NCBI GenBank assembly: GCA_963760375.1
Contig: CAVXCS010000005.1
Coordinates: 806,001 to 870,000 of the forward strand
DNA: 64,000 bases
Origin: Pelagihabitans sp963760375
GTDB taxonomy: Bacteria; Bacteroidota; Bacteroidia; Flavobacteriales; Flavobacteriaceae
Direction: 5' to 3'
The first letter of the stretch is position 1; every line of letters starts with the position of its first letter. The translations under genes and the position numbers were made by a program. Under the pieces are notes generated by a model that worked only from the letters and a program-made list of their open reading frames with translations, was not told where the DNA came from and ran no database searches. Shown piece after piece: positions 36,346 through 44,878 of this stretch.

Positions 36346-36674
36346 TGGATAAGCAATTAAAAGAAATGGAAAATTATATCAAGGCACGAAAAAGAATCGA
36401 TCGCATCAAGGATTATTATGCCCACCTCATTTTGTTTGTTTTGGGGAGCGCGCTGATTTTGCTGCTCAAAGGGAACCTTTTGCGCTGGGTCGAATCGAAA
36501 GGGGTGAGGGATCCCGAAATATTGAATTGGGTCGAATGGAACATTATCTTCGTGCCCATCCTATGGGGCATTATATTGTTGGTAGCTGCCTTTTTTGTCT
36601 TCAGGGGCAAATCGAACTTCCTAAAGTCATGGGAAGAACGGCAGATGCGCAAGTTCATGGAAGAAGATCAATAA
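36345..36674 (+). CDS. 2TM domain protein, copy 3
   Basis: A 109-residue protein, start MDKQLKEMENYIKARKRIDRI. Two membrane helices (LILFVLGSALILLLKG and NIIFVPILWGIILLVAAFFVF) are separated by a longer loop than in the other copies, and it ends FLKSWEERQMRKFMEEDQ. It is the most divergent of the three. It is followed after 33 bp by the LytTR regulator. Confidence 0.84.
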   Translation: MDKQLKEMENYIKARKRIDRIKDYYAHLILFVLGSALILLLKGNLLRWVESKGVRDPEILNWVEWNIIFVPILWGIILLVAAFFVFRGKSNFLKSWEERQMRKFMEEDQ

Positions 36675-36707
36675 TCGCGACACGAAAGCCAAAACCTAGC
36701 CAAGACT

Positions 36708-37463
36708 ATGAAAACCATCATCATTGAAGACGAGAAACCGGCCGCAAGACGCCTCGCACGACTTTTGGAAGATCTGGGAGTGGAAGTGACCACCCTACTG
36801 TATTCGGTGGAAGAGGCCATAGATTGGTTCGGGAAGCACCAACACCCCGACCTAATTTTTTTGGACATTCAGCTTTCCGATGGACTCTCCTTCGAGATTT
36901 TTGAGCGGGTAGAGGTTCGCAGCGCGATCATCTTTACGACGGCCTATGATGAATACGCCCTGCAGGCATTTAAATTGAACAGTGTCGACTATTTGTTGAA
37001 ACCCATCGATGACGAAGAACTGGAAGCAGCCGTAAATAAATTCCGAAGCCTGAAACCCCCGGTGCAAAAATTGGCATTGGATTTTGAAGACATCAAAAAA
37101 TTATTGGTGAACCCCTTGGAAAGGGACTACAAAAAAAGATTTACCGTTAGGGTAGGGCAGCACCTCAAAATAATCAATGCCGATGAGGTGGAGTGTTTTT
37201 ATAGTGAGAACAAAGGCACCTATGCCGCGACGGCCGATGGCAGAAATTATTTGTTGGAGACCACTTTGGAAAACCTCGAAACCGAATTGGAACCCAAAAC
37301 ATTCTTCCGGATCAGTCGGAAATATTTTATCAATATCAATCATATCAAAGACATTGTTTCTTACACCAATTCCAGGCTCCAAATCAAGTTGAACCGGTTT
37401 TCAGAGCAGGAAATGATTGTCAGCAGGGAAAGGGTACGTGACTTCAAGTTGTGGTTGGAGTAG
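36708..37463 (+). CDS. LytTR-type response regulator
   Basis: A 251-residue regulator: receiver at residues 1-118 (IIEDEKPAARRL, phosphoacceptor Asp53 in LIFLDIQLSDG, Thr in IIFTTAYDEYA, Lys in DYLLKPID) and LytTR DNA-binding domain at about 145-248 (RFTVRVGQHLKIINADEVECF, FFRISRKYFININHIKDIV). It is the natural partner of the LytS-type kinase at 34164, the last gene of the operon. The TAYDEYALQAFKLNSVDYLLKP text is classic AlgR/LytR. Confidence 0.93.
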   Translation: MKTIIIEDEKPAARRLARLLEDLGVEVTTLLYSVEEAIDWFGKHQHPDLIFLDIQLSDGLSFEIFERVEVRSAIIFTTAYDEYALQAFKLNSVDYLLKPIDDEELEAAVNKFRSLKPPVQKLALDFEDIKKLLVNPLERDYKKRFTVRVGQHLKIINADEVECFYSENKGTYAATADGRNYLLETTLENLETELEPKTFFRISRKYFININHIKDIVSYTNSRLQIKLNRFSEQEMIVSRERVRDFKLWLE

Positions 37464-37543
37464 TGGTATTTAAATATCTGGTATACAATATAATAATATA
37501 CGCTATAGATATTTCTTATAGTGCTTATAAAGTAAGAAAAAAC

Positions 37544-38731
37544 CTACTTTTCAATGCGATTGTCATCAAAAGTCGACGGCAATAACTTCGGTATCAATTT
37601 AATAAAAATCGGCAACAAAACAGCACCTCCGGGGAGGATAAAAATCGCTAGGGAGGGGATGCTCTTAAAGATGTCGATCAACTGCGATTGCATTTTTTTC
37701 TTTTCATCAGGGCTGAGGTCTTTGGTGGTTGCTTTGGAAATTAGGGCCACCAGTTCTTTGCTGTCCGAGAGTTCTTTTTGAAGTCGTTTGCTATTCCGTA
37801 AAATCAATTTTTTGACAATTTTCCACATGCTGTCATACACTTGCAAGGCCAGATTCTTGTCTTTCAAAAAGGGGATATGCTTCGCGTTCTTTTCAAAAAA
37901 GGAAGTGATTTCATCCAATGCGAGTTCGATCTGCTTTTCCTCGAAACCGAGATCTTTACCGAGACCGAATATAAATCCGGATTCCTTGTAGTCGAGCGAT
38001 TGATCTTCCCAAACCGTTAAACAGGCCACGTCAAGAAAATAATGATTCTCCCAAAGGGTGTGGTTTTTGAGCAACATTTCGCGATAGGAACCATCAAAAT
38101 CTTTCGCCTCACTATCGATATAGGTCAGGCTGGAAGCGAAAAGTAGGGCCAATTTCTCATCGCTCTTGTTTTTTTCCTTGGCGTTGAGAGCGTGATAGGT
38201 AATGTTGATGGTGATGTATTCGAGGATTTGGGCACGTTGTTGTATGCCCTTCACCGTTTTGAGGTACCGCTTGAATAGCAGCACATCGATAAACAAGAGC
38301 GAATTGGTAATAATACTGTTAAAGGTCTTGCTGATGACGTTGTCGGCAAGGTATACCCTTGAATCGATCAGCTTTTCCAGTTGGGAAGAGGTTTTTTTAC
38401 CCGTGAACAATTGGCTGATAAAAGAAATTTGATTGCGGTTGAGGTCTTTGTAAAAGGCAAAGATCTTATTCATAAAGACCGTGAAATCGGTTGACTCGAG
38501 TTCTATCCGATAGGTGTAATACAAAGCGGTGAGCAAGTTTATTTTTGCTTTCTCATCTTCCGTTAGGCTGTGTTCCACCTTTATGAAACGGGGTATCTTG
38601 GTGTTCAGTCCATATACGAAACCGGTCTTCTTGAGGCCGGTATACAAATCCCGAAAATCGGCATAAGCGTGCTGATGATCATTCACCAGCGATCCGAATT
38701 TTTCAATCCAACCGGCAGAGGAGGGGTTCAT
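37544..38731 (-). CDS. LETM1-related biofilm-associated protein
   Basis: A 395-residue protein with no signal peptide. Most of it is alpha-helical and charged (for example EEKQIELALDEITSFFEK). Near the C-terminus a hydrophobic stretch (PSLAIFILPGGAVLLPIFIKLIPKLLPS) followed by TFDDNR is the hallmark that links it to the LETM1 family. Flavobacterial relatives carry the name LETM1-related biofilm-associated protein; I know of no mechanism. It converges with the LytTR gene, about 80 bp of AT-rich DNA between, and lies back to back with the DUF4331 gene. Confidence 0.85.
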   Translation of the reverse strand: MNPSSAGWIEKFGSLVNDHQHAYADFRDLYTGLKKTGFVYGLNTKIPRFIKVEHSLTEDEKAKINLLTALYYTYRIELESTDFTVFMNKIFAFYKDLNRNQISFISQLFTGKKTSSQLEKLIDSRVYLADNVISKTFNSIITNSLLFIDVLLFKRYLKTVKGIQQRAQILEYITINITYHALNAKEKNKSDEKLALLFASSLTYIDSEAKDFDGSYREMLLKNHTLWENHYFLDVACLTVWEDQSLDYKESGFIFGLGKDLGFEEKQIELALDEITSFFEKNAKHIPFLKDKNLALQVYDSMWKIVKKLILRNSKRLQKELSDSKELVALISKATTKDLSPDEKKKMQSQLIDIFKSIPSLAIFILPGGAVLLPIFIKLIPKLLPSTFDDNRIEK

Positions 38732-39019
38732 AACGCGCTTATGGTTTTAAGGGGCGAAAATACTGCAAAAACACTTTATATCGAATAAGTGGCCCCACTA
38801 ATTACCGCCCTTGGTTTCGGTGACCTTGGCCGTGCGCGCCGCAATGTAATTCCTCCATGCGCGCCTTCCCGCATGCGTACCAACTTCAAAATGGACGAAA
38901 ACCATGGCTATAGCCATCCGTATTGCTTTAACAAAAATTTAACATTCAAGACCAAACCCTCCCGATCAAACCTCGTAATTAAGGTTGAAATATTCTTCTA
39001 ACATTTAAATCAATTTAAA

Positions 39020-39700
39020 ATGAAAAAAACAAAGCTTATCATTGGAATCTCTGCCCTGGCAGCGATCGGAGTCGTTTTGATAGCGGCCGATCACATCGAT
39101 GCCCCATCCACCATGGGGACTACCGCGGATATCGCGGACTTTTTTGCGTTCGAACCTTCACCCGGATCGGACAACACGGTTTTTATCGTTGACATGCAAT
39201 CGAACGTATTGCCCGATTTGGCCTACGGTACTTTTGATGAGGACGTGCTCACAGAAATCAATATCGACACAGATAATGATTTGGTGGAAGATTTGGTCAT
39301 TCAGGCCATTCCAAGAAATGGGAAAATGTACTTTTTTGGTCCTGCCGCCCCTTCACAAACAGGCACTTCCGGTCAGGTACTGATCGATTCACCTTTGGGG
39401 AGCGTCGATATTTCCGCCTCTACGGCCATCACCGAAACGACCGCAAATGGGGTTTCGCTTTTCGCAGGACCCCGCCAGGATCCTTTCTTTTTTGATTTTT
39501 TCCAATTCAATGCGGTGAAAGGCGGCATGGCGCCCGGGGGATTCAAACCGGCCGGAGAAGCTGAAAACACCTTTGCCGGAGCCAATACGATGTCGATCAT
39601 TGTGGAGATACCCAACAGCCTGTTGGGGGAAACCACCGGAATGAACGCCTTGGGTCTGAACGTTTACAAAACCTGGGTAACCACGAACAAAAAACAATAA
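39020..39700 (+). CDS. DUF4331 family exported protein
   Basis: A 226-residue protein with an N-terminal membrane/signal segment (LIIGISALAAIGVVLIAA). The DUF4331 opening follows at once: DHIDAPSTMGTTADIADFFAFEPSPGSDNTVFIVDMQ. Further family features are QAIPRNGKMYFFGPA, FAGPRQDPFFFDFFQF and NTMSIIVEIPNSLLG. Many DUF4331 proteins are longer and contain a second half; here that half appears to be encoded by the next gene, 22 bp on. Function is unknown. Confidence 0.85.
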   Translation: MKKTKLIIGISALAAIGVVLIAADHIDAPSTMGTTADIADFFAFEPSPGSDNTVFIVDMQSNVLPDLAYGTFDEDVLTEINIDTDNDLVEDLVIQAIPRNGKMYFFGPAAPSQTGTSGQVLIDSPLGSVDISASTAITETTANGVSLFAGPRQDPFFFDFFQFNAVKGGMAPGGFKPAGEAENTFAGANTMSIIVEIPNSLLGETTGMNALGLNVYKTWVTTNKKQ

Positions 39701-39722
39701 TTAATTTTTAAAATCAAATAAA

Positions 39723-40502
39723 ATGAAACGATATAATATAAAACACTTATTATTCAGCCTCTTCGCTCTAACGGTATTGGCAGCCTGCAATAAAGACGAC
39801 AATGGCATGCCCGATATGGTCCAGGCCACCTGTGCCGATGGCATCATGAATGGAAACGAAACCGGAATCGATTGCGGGGGGTCTTCCTGCAACCCTTGCG
39901 ACGCGCAAGGTACAGACCCGGATTTTTCAGGTACTTACGTACAGGCCGACCATATGGGAAGACCTGGTATCAATACTGTTTTGGGATTTGATATTCAAGG
40001 GCAACCCAGTGTGAAAGACGCCCAAAACGTTACTATCCCTTCTGAAATGGGTGCCACTTTTCAAGCGGGGTATGAAGCACGCTTAGAGCAGTACCATGAT
40101 GTATATGCCGAGCTTTTGGGACTTGACCCCATGGCCGTGAATTACGAAAACAACATTCTGGGCCTCGACGCGGCTGCGCTTACCGGCTATCTGGCCTCCG
40201 ATGTTCTGGAAGTAGCTCCTGATTTACCTACTACCTATTTCGACCCAGGTACCGATGCCAACATGGACGGAAGTGTTTTGGTACCTGATGGCGATGAAGT
40301 GGCCCTGACCGGAAGAAACCCTAATGACGATATCATCGATGTGTCCCTGATTTTATTGTTCGGCGGCAATACCGGAGATCGCTTTAGCGGGCAGGATACC
40401 AACGGGGACGGGATGGCCGACTTGCCACGCCTTACCTCCGATGGTGTGGGAATCACAACGGACTTAACGACTACTTTCCCTTATCTAGGGGCTCCTCAAT
40501 AA
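39723..40502 (+). CDS. DUF4331-like lipoprotein with Cys-rich N-terminal motif
   Basis: A 259-residue lipoprotein (signal peptide, lipobox VLAACN). After the anchor comes a Cys motif of the form CADGIMNGNETGIDCGGSSC followed by NPC, found in many secreted Bacteroidota proteins. From about residue 75 the text DHMGRPGINTVLGF resembles the second half of DUF4331 proteins, with YFDPGTDANMDGSV and the ending TTTFPYLGAPQ. It is probably a functional partner of the upstream gene, making a split DUF4331 unit. A strong terminator follows. Confidence 0.8.
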   Translation: MKRYNIKHLLFSLFALTVLAACNKDDNGMPDMVQATCADGIMNGNETGIDCGGSSCNPCDAQGTDPDFSGTYVQADHMGRPGINTVLGFDIQGQPSVKDAQNVTIPSEMGATFQAGYEARLEQYHDVYAELLGLDPMAVNYENNILGLDAAALTGYLASDVLEVAPDLPTTYFDPGTDANMDGSVLVPDGDEVALTGRNPNDDIIDVSLILLFGGNTGDRFSGQDTNGDGMADLPRLTSDGVGITTDLTTTFPYLGAPQ

Positions 40503-40519
40503 GACTATGAAAAAGGAGC

Positions 40520-40551
40520 AAAGGGGGGATTTCCCAAAGTCCCCCCTTTTT
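40520..40551 (+). terminator. rho-independent terminator after the DUF4331-like pair
   Basis: AAGGGGGGA (40521-40529), a ten-base loop, then TCCCCCCTT (40540-40548) with a short T tract: a nine-pair GC-rich stem 18 bp past the stop codon. Confidence 0.8.
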
Positions 40552-40584
40552 ATAATAAAACGATCATCCCTAAAAACAGCATCA

Positions 40585-41862
40585 ATGAAACATATAATTT
40601 CCTTGGCAATACTTTTGGCCCTTGTTTCCTGCCAAGAAATGGGGAACCAGTTGGTTACCAATAAAAAGGACTATAACGTTTTCCTGGACTCAGAACCAGT
40701 GAAAACCACTTCAAAGTATTTCGAACTATGGAATTCCAAGATTAAGGAAGATAGTATGCAACTCCTCAGTTTTGGAATCGTCGGAGGCGAATACAACCGT
40801 TATTTCCAGAATACGGGCGATATCCAATACCTGAAAAAAGCGGAAAAGGCATTGCAAAGAGCCGTGAAGATCGCCGCCATCGGGGAAGCGGGATATTACA
40901 GGTCCCTGGCAAGGAACTATATTTCCCAGCACCGCTTCAGGGAGGCCTTGATCCTGGCCGATTCGGCAAGGGCCATGGGCAGCGGCGTCAACGCTACCCA
41001 AGGACTATTGTTCGATGTTCATATGGAACTGGGCAATTACGGACAAGCAGGGGCCTATTTAGACAGCATCACCAACTTCTCCGACTTTGGCTATGTTATA
41101 CGACTGGCCAAATGGAACGACCATCTAGGAGATCTAAATCAAACCATCAGGCTGATGGAAAAGGCAATGGCCAAAGCTGAAAACAGTAAGAATAAGGACT
41201 TGATGTTATGGTGTTATACCAATATTGCCGACTACTATGGCCACGCCGGACGTATTAAGGAAAGTTATGACCATTATCTTAAATCCCTGGCCATTGACCC
41301 ACAAAACGCCTATGCCAAAAAAGGCATTGCTTGGATCGTTTTTTCCTATGAAAGAAATCCCGAAGAGGCGTTGCGCATTCTCGATTCGATTATCAACAAC
41401 TACAAAGCCCCGGATTACTACCTACTGAAATCGGAGATTGCCGAATACCAAGGAGATAGTTGGGCAAGTCTCATCAATCTAGACCAGTACCTGAAGATGG
41501 TACAGGACCGTTCTTATGGCGACATGTACAATGCCTACAACATTTCGGTCTATCTCGATCGAACAGGGCAATTTGAAAAAGCGCTCGGGCTGGCCAAGAA
41601 GGAGGTCGACAACAGGCCCACCCCAGAATCGTACAGCCTGCTGGCCTATACCTATCTTAAAATGGGCGAAGTGCCAAAAGCACTTCAGATCGTGAAGGAT
41701 CATATCGAAGGCAAAACGGCCGAACCAAGTATACACTACCGTATCGCTGAAATTTACAAAGCCTCCGGCGACAATGGCAGGGCCATGGAGTTAAAAGAAG
41801 AATTGGGCGGGGCCATCTATGAATTGGGGCCACAAATGGCGGCTCCGATATCGAGCTTATAG
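40585..41862 (+). CDS. TPR-repeat lipoprotein
   Basis: A 425-residue lipoprotein starting MKHIISLAILLALVSCQE (lipobox VSC). The remainder is tetratricopeptide-like: QYLKKAEKALQRAVKIAAIG, HRFREALILADSARAMG, YTNIADYYGHAGRIKESYDHY, AYTYLKMGEVPKALQIVKDH and ASGDNGRAMELKEEL. The frame upstream of 40585 runs through the terminator of the previous gene, so the internal ATG is the real start. It may accompany the DUF4331 pair through read-through but has its own terminator. No catalytic motif. Confidence 0.85.
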   Translation: MKHIISLAILLALVSCQEMGNQLVTNKKDYNVFLDSEPVKTTSKYFELWNSKIKEDSMQLLSFGIVGGEYNRYFQNTGDIQYLKKAEKALQRAVKIAAIGEAGYYRSLARNYISQHRFREALILADSARAMGSGVNATQGLLFDVHMELGNYGQAGAYLDSITNFSDFGYVIRLAKWNDHLGDLNQTIRLMEKAMAKAENSKNKDLMLWCYTNIADYYGHAGRIKESYDHYLKSLAIDPQNAYAKKGIAWIVFSYERNPEEALRILDSIINNYKAPDYYLLKSEIAEYQGDSWASLINLDQYLKMVQDRSYGDMYNAYNISVYLDRTGQFEKALGLAKKEVDNRPTPESYSLLAYTYLKMGEVPKALQIVKDHIEGKTAEPSIHYRIAEIYKASGDNGRAMELKEELGGAIYELGPQMAAPISSL

Positions 41863-41938
41863 CCCTTATGGAACTTCAGCATTTGAAGGTTCCCATAAAA
41901 ACATTTACGGTTGTGTTTTAGGTTGGTTGTTTGAAAGG

Positions 41939-41969
41939 CACCATGGCCAAGCGGCCATGGTGTTTTTTT
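41939..41969 (+). terminator. rho-independent terminator after the TPR lipoprotein
   Basis: CACCATGGCC (41939-41948), loop AAGC, GGCCATGGTG (41953-41962), then seven T: a perfect ten-pair stem, textbook terminator. Confidence 0.9.
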
Positions 41970-42122
41970 ATCCCCTATCAATCTCCTCCCTACTTTTAGG
42001 ATATTAATAGACGTTTCAGTATATTTACCTCATTACGAGCAACCTTAAGATTCTGACGCCCCAAGTGTTACTGAATTGTTGTTGAAGATATACTTAACCT
42101 TATTCCTAATTCCTAGAACGCT

Positions 42123-42236
42123 ATGGAATACCTTCTGTTTTTTCTTTGGATAACCATTATGTGTGCATTGTTGTACAAGTCTTTTGCGGCTTGGAAAGCC
42201 TTAAAAAAGACCTTGGAGAGCAAGAATAGGCCTTAA
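42123..42236 (+). CDS. possible 37-residue single-pass membrane protein
   Basis: ATG 42123 to TAA 42236: MEYLLFFLWITIMCALLYK, then SFAAWKALKKTLESKNRP. One hydrophobic helix with a basic C-terminal tail, the common form of small membrane proteins. No homologue is recognised. It is the only candidate gene in the 423 bp between 41863 and 42285. The rest of that gap holds the terminator at 41939 and AT-rich sequence. Confidence 0.35.
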   Translation: MEYLLFFLWITIMCALLYKSFAAWKALKKTLESKNRP

Positions 42237-42285
42237 ATAGGCATATTCTTTGCCGTAAAGCACCCTGAATCCCGGTAATTTGAAG

Positions 42286-43080
42286 CTACAGTTCGATAAA
42301 GTTGTCCAGGGACAAGGTCCAATCGTAGTTTTTGTACACCAGATCTACATTTTTGGTCGTAGGGAGAATGCCGATTTCCTTTAATATGTGTTTTACACCG
42401 TTTTTTCCGCCAAAATCGCCCCTGAACCAATTGAACAAAGAGGTGACGGCCACCTCGTTTTTCCCTACTTTATAGGTGGAAGTGCGGGTCAAGTACCGTT
42501 TCGTGCCTTCCTCAAACTGTTCCTCTAGACGTTGCGGCGTATAGATGGCCACCGGTGGACAGTCTTTGGCGCCACAATTCAGTGCAAAATGAATGCGGTA
42601 ATCCCTTTTGTCTACCCTTAATTTGCGTTCAAACTTATCGGGAAACCATTTCCTGACATAACCCAATCCGAGGGGCCACTGCGATTTTCGGATGATGCCA
42701 TGTTCTATTTTGGAAAACGATACCGTGGTACCCGCGATCGGAATCTGTTCCATATCAAAGAAGGTGCGGCGGTCGTTGTACAATTCGGGATTTTCTTTTA
42801 AGATCACCTGTATATACCCGTTGTATATATTCACCCAGAAGGCCAGTTTTTGCGCGTCGGTGACCAAACTGGCAGAAAGATCCGTAAGCTTCGCCCCGGC
42901 TAGTTGATCTCGAATCGATTTGGTGTCTTGATCCGCTTTGATTTTTATCAGAAATTGTTCCGATAGTAGATTGAAGTCTTTTGTCGCCCCATCACTATTT
43001 TGCGATTGTCCCATGTGGGAGGTACAGCCCAATAGGAAAAAAGAGAGCAACAATACCTTGGATATCATTTGAATGGCCAT
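42286..43080 (-). CDS. DUF547 lipoprotein
   Basis: A 264-residue lipoprotein (signal peptide to FFLLGC). The DUF547 signature is present: KLAFWVNIYNGYIQVIL (about residues 88-104), then FSKIEHGIIRK, then RIHFALNCGAKDCPPVAIY and RLEEQFEEGTKRYL. The conserved His/Cys/Cys set (HFALNCGAKDC) suggests a cysteine-peptidase-like active site, though no activity is established for bacterial members. The start could instead be Met5 (43068). It diverges from a family 2 glycosyltransferase gene with 172 bp between; in flavobacteria DUF547 proteins often lie beside that transferase type. Confidence 0.88.
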   Translation of the reverse strand: MAIQMISKVLLLSFFLLGCTSHMGQSQNSDGATKDFNLLSEQFLIKIKADQDTKSIRDQLAGAKLTDLSASLVTDAQKLAFWVNIYNGYIQVILKENPELYNDRRTFFDMEQIPIAGTTVSFSKIEHGIIRKSQWPLGLGYVRKWFPDKFERKLRVDKRDYRIHFALNCGAKDCPPVAIYTPQRLEEQFEEGTKRYLTRTSTYKVGKNEVAVTSLFNWFRGDFGGKNGVKHILKEIGILPTTKNVDLVYKNYDWTLSLDNFIEL

Positions 43081-43252
43081 AGTTCTTCGGTTGTAAATTC
43101 GTTTTTTGGTTATACTTACGCATTACCGCATTAATGGTTTTGTCGTTGAATCGATAAAACCTTTCTTGGCCATGAACTTTGATGGCCAAAAGCAATGTGA
43201 TGTCTATCGGACTTTTTATTTTTAATGGGCAAAAAAGCCTTATTTTGTGTCT

Positions 43253-43963
43253 ATGATTTCAGTGATTATCCCGGCCTATAAAGAGAACGAGAACATCATG
43301 ACATTGCTGCCCTTATTGGCATCGATGGAAAGCAAATTGCCGGTAGAGGTTTTGGTGTCGTGGTACGCAACGAAAGGGGAGGAGCCTCGATATGGTGCCT
43401 TAGAGCATCCCCTGTATTTGCTCAAGGCGCCCAAAAAGGGAAGGGCAGTTCAAATGAACCATGCGGCGGCAATGGCCAGGGGTGATGTACTGGTATTTTT
43501 GCATGCCGACGTGCGGCCACCAAAATCGTTCTTCACAGATATTGCCAAGGCGATCGATCAAGGATTTGAGGCCGGATTTTTCTCCTATCGATTCGATAAA
43601 AAAAGTCTTCTGCTGTCCGTCAACGCATGGTTTACGACCAAGAAGGGGCTTTTTACGGGAGGGGGCGACCAATGTCTCTTTGTCAAAAAAAACATATTTA
43701 TCGAAATCGGTCGGTTCAACGAGAATCAGGTGCTTATGGAAGATTTCGAGTTTTTCAAAAGGATGAAACGAAAAAACATTCCTTATACCATCATCAAAAA
43801 CGACCTCACCGTTTCTTCCAGAAAATATGACCACAATTCCTATCTGCGCATCAACCTATCCAATTTGTTATTGCTTCTTTTGTTCAACCTTGGGTATTCG
43901 CCAAAAAAATTGAAATCGCTGCACGACAAATTGCTGCGCACGCCCTATCAAGAATCGGCTTGA
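43253..43963 (+). CDS. family 2 glycosyltransferase (TIGR04283-like)
   Basis: A 236-residue GT-A fold enzyme. It starts ISVIIPAYKENENIMTLLP, then has AVQMNHAAAMARGDVLVFLHADVRPP (DxD-equivalent HAD), GFEAGFFSYRFDKK, FTGGGDQCLFVKKNIF and MEDFEFFKRMKRK. It is cytosolic or membrane-associated, with a hydrophobic C-terminal patch (LSNLLLLLLFNLGY). The short length and these motifs fit the TIGR04283 group, named for arsenosugar or radical-SAM-associated genes. No arsenic genes are visible here, so the donor and acceptor are unknown. GTG at 43247 could add two residues. Confidence 0.85.
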   Translation: MISVIIPAYKENENIMTLLPLLASMESKLPVEVLVSWYATKGEEPRYGALEHPLYLLKAPKKGRAVQMNHAAAMARGDVLVFLHADVRPPKSFFTDIAKAIDQGFEAGFFSYRFDKKSLLLSVNAWFTTKKGLFTGGGDQCLFVKKNIFIEIGRFNENQVLMEDFEFFKRMKRKNIPYTIIKNDLTVSSRKYDHNSYLRINLSNLLLLLLFNLGYSPKKLKSLHDKLLRTPYQESA

Positions 43964-44082
43964 GTTGCTTGAGACATTCCGATTTTTGCATTCAACCTAT
44001 TGAAATTTTAGGCCACTTTGCCGGAGCTGTTTCGTTTGCGAATGATAATCGGGGCAGAAAGTTAATGGACCAAAGTCCAAAC

Positions 44083-44877
44083 TTATGAAGTGACGGCCCC
44101 TAGGGTATACAGCTGTTCCAAATTGGGAGATGTGCTTCCCCCGGCAGGTTCCAAGGTAATTCCGAAGGCTTCCGATTCGTTCGGATTGTTAAGGGCAAAC
44201 ACTTTGTTGTTGTCCATTGCAAAGTCTTCCAACAAGCCCACACTGGTGGGTGTAAGGGGGTTCAGCTTGAGAGACCACACCTGATACACCATCCCATCCG
44301 GAGGTTCGGGGAGGCCTATAGCATCTATAAAAAGTTTTTGATCTTGCTTGTTCCAATACGCTTTGGCGTAGGAGGTAGGGGATACTTCCTGACCTCCCAA
44401 AGGAACCACTTTCACGTTCTTGTCGCGCAGCAGGGCCAAAAGGTTTTGGGTGTTTTCCAACGACAGGTTGGCGTCGGCAATTTGTTGTTCCAGCGTCCCA
44501 TTGTTTTTCTCCGCCAATGCTTTTTCCGTCTGTAGTTTCTGGTTTTCGCTGTACATCCAGAATAATCCGATTGCCAACAATATCGATGCTGCCCAGCCCA
44601 AATAAGAAGTCCAGTTGCTCGATTTTTCCCTTAGAGGCACTACCTTGGTTTCCTCGGGTCCTTGCAATTTCCCTCCAATGGCATCAAAAGGGATTTTCCC
44701 AATGGGGAAGGCGGTTTGGGCCATAGCCATGACCGCGGCCTCAATAGCCTCGATCTCCGATTTTATTTGAGGGTACTCCATGGCGTATCGGTGCACCTCC
44801 AGATTTTCCTTTTCTGAAAGCAGTCCGGCTACATATAGTTCCAGAACACCTGATGATATGTATTGTTCTATATCCAT
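44083..44877 (-). CDS. anti-sigma factor (RskA-like)
   Basis: A 264-residue inner-membrane protein. The N-terminal domain (residues 1-75, starting MDIEQYISSGVLELYVAGLLS) is the sigma-binding part; a membrane helix sits near 90-108 (YLGWAASILLAIGLFWMY), then a coiled coil (QTEKALAEKNNGTLEQQI), and a periplasmic RskA domain (SYAKAYWNKQDQKLFIDAI, VYQVWSLKLNPLTPTSVGLL, FGITLEPAGGSTSP). It lies 1 bp downstream of the ECF sigma gene and should hold it inactive until an envelope signal triggers proteolysis. Confidence 0.9.
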   Translation of the reverse strand: MDIEQYISSGVLELYVAGLLSEKENLEVHRYAMEYPQIKSEIEAIEAAVMAMAQTAFPIGKIPFDAIGGKLQGPEETKVVPLREKSSNWTSYLGWAASILLAIGLFWMYSENQKLQTEKALAEKNNGTLEQQIADANLSLENTQNLLALLRDKNVKVVPLGGQEVSPTSYAKAYWNKQDQKLFIDAIGLPEPPDGMVYQVWSLKLNPLTPTSVGLLEDFAMDNNKVFALNNPNESEAFGITLEPAGGSTSPNLEQLYTLGAVTS

Positions 44878-44878
44878 G

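Noticed and set aside
37472..37514. AAATATCT...AGATATTT inverted repeat between the convergent LytTR and LETM1-related genes
   Set aside because: Long loop of 27 bases in AT-rich DNA with no T-run; too weak to call a terminator.
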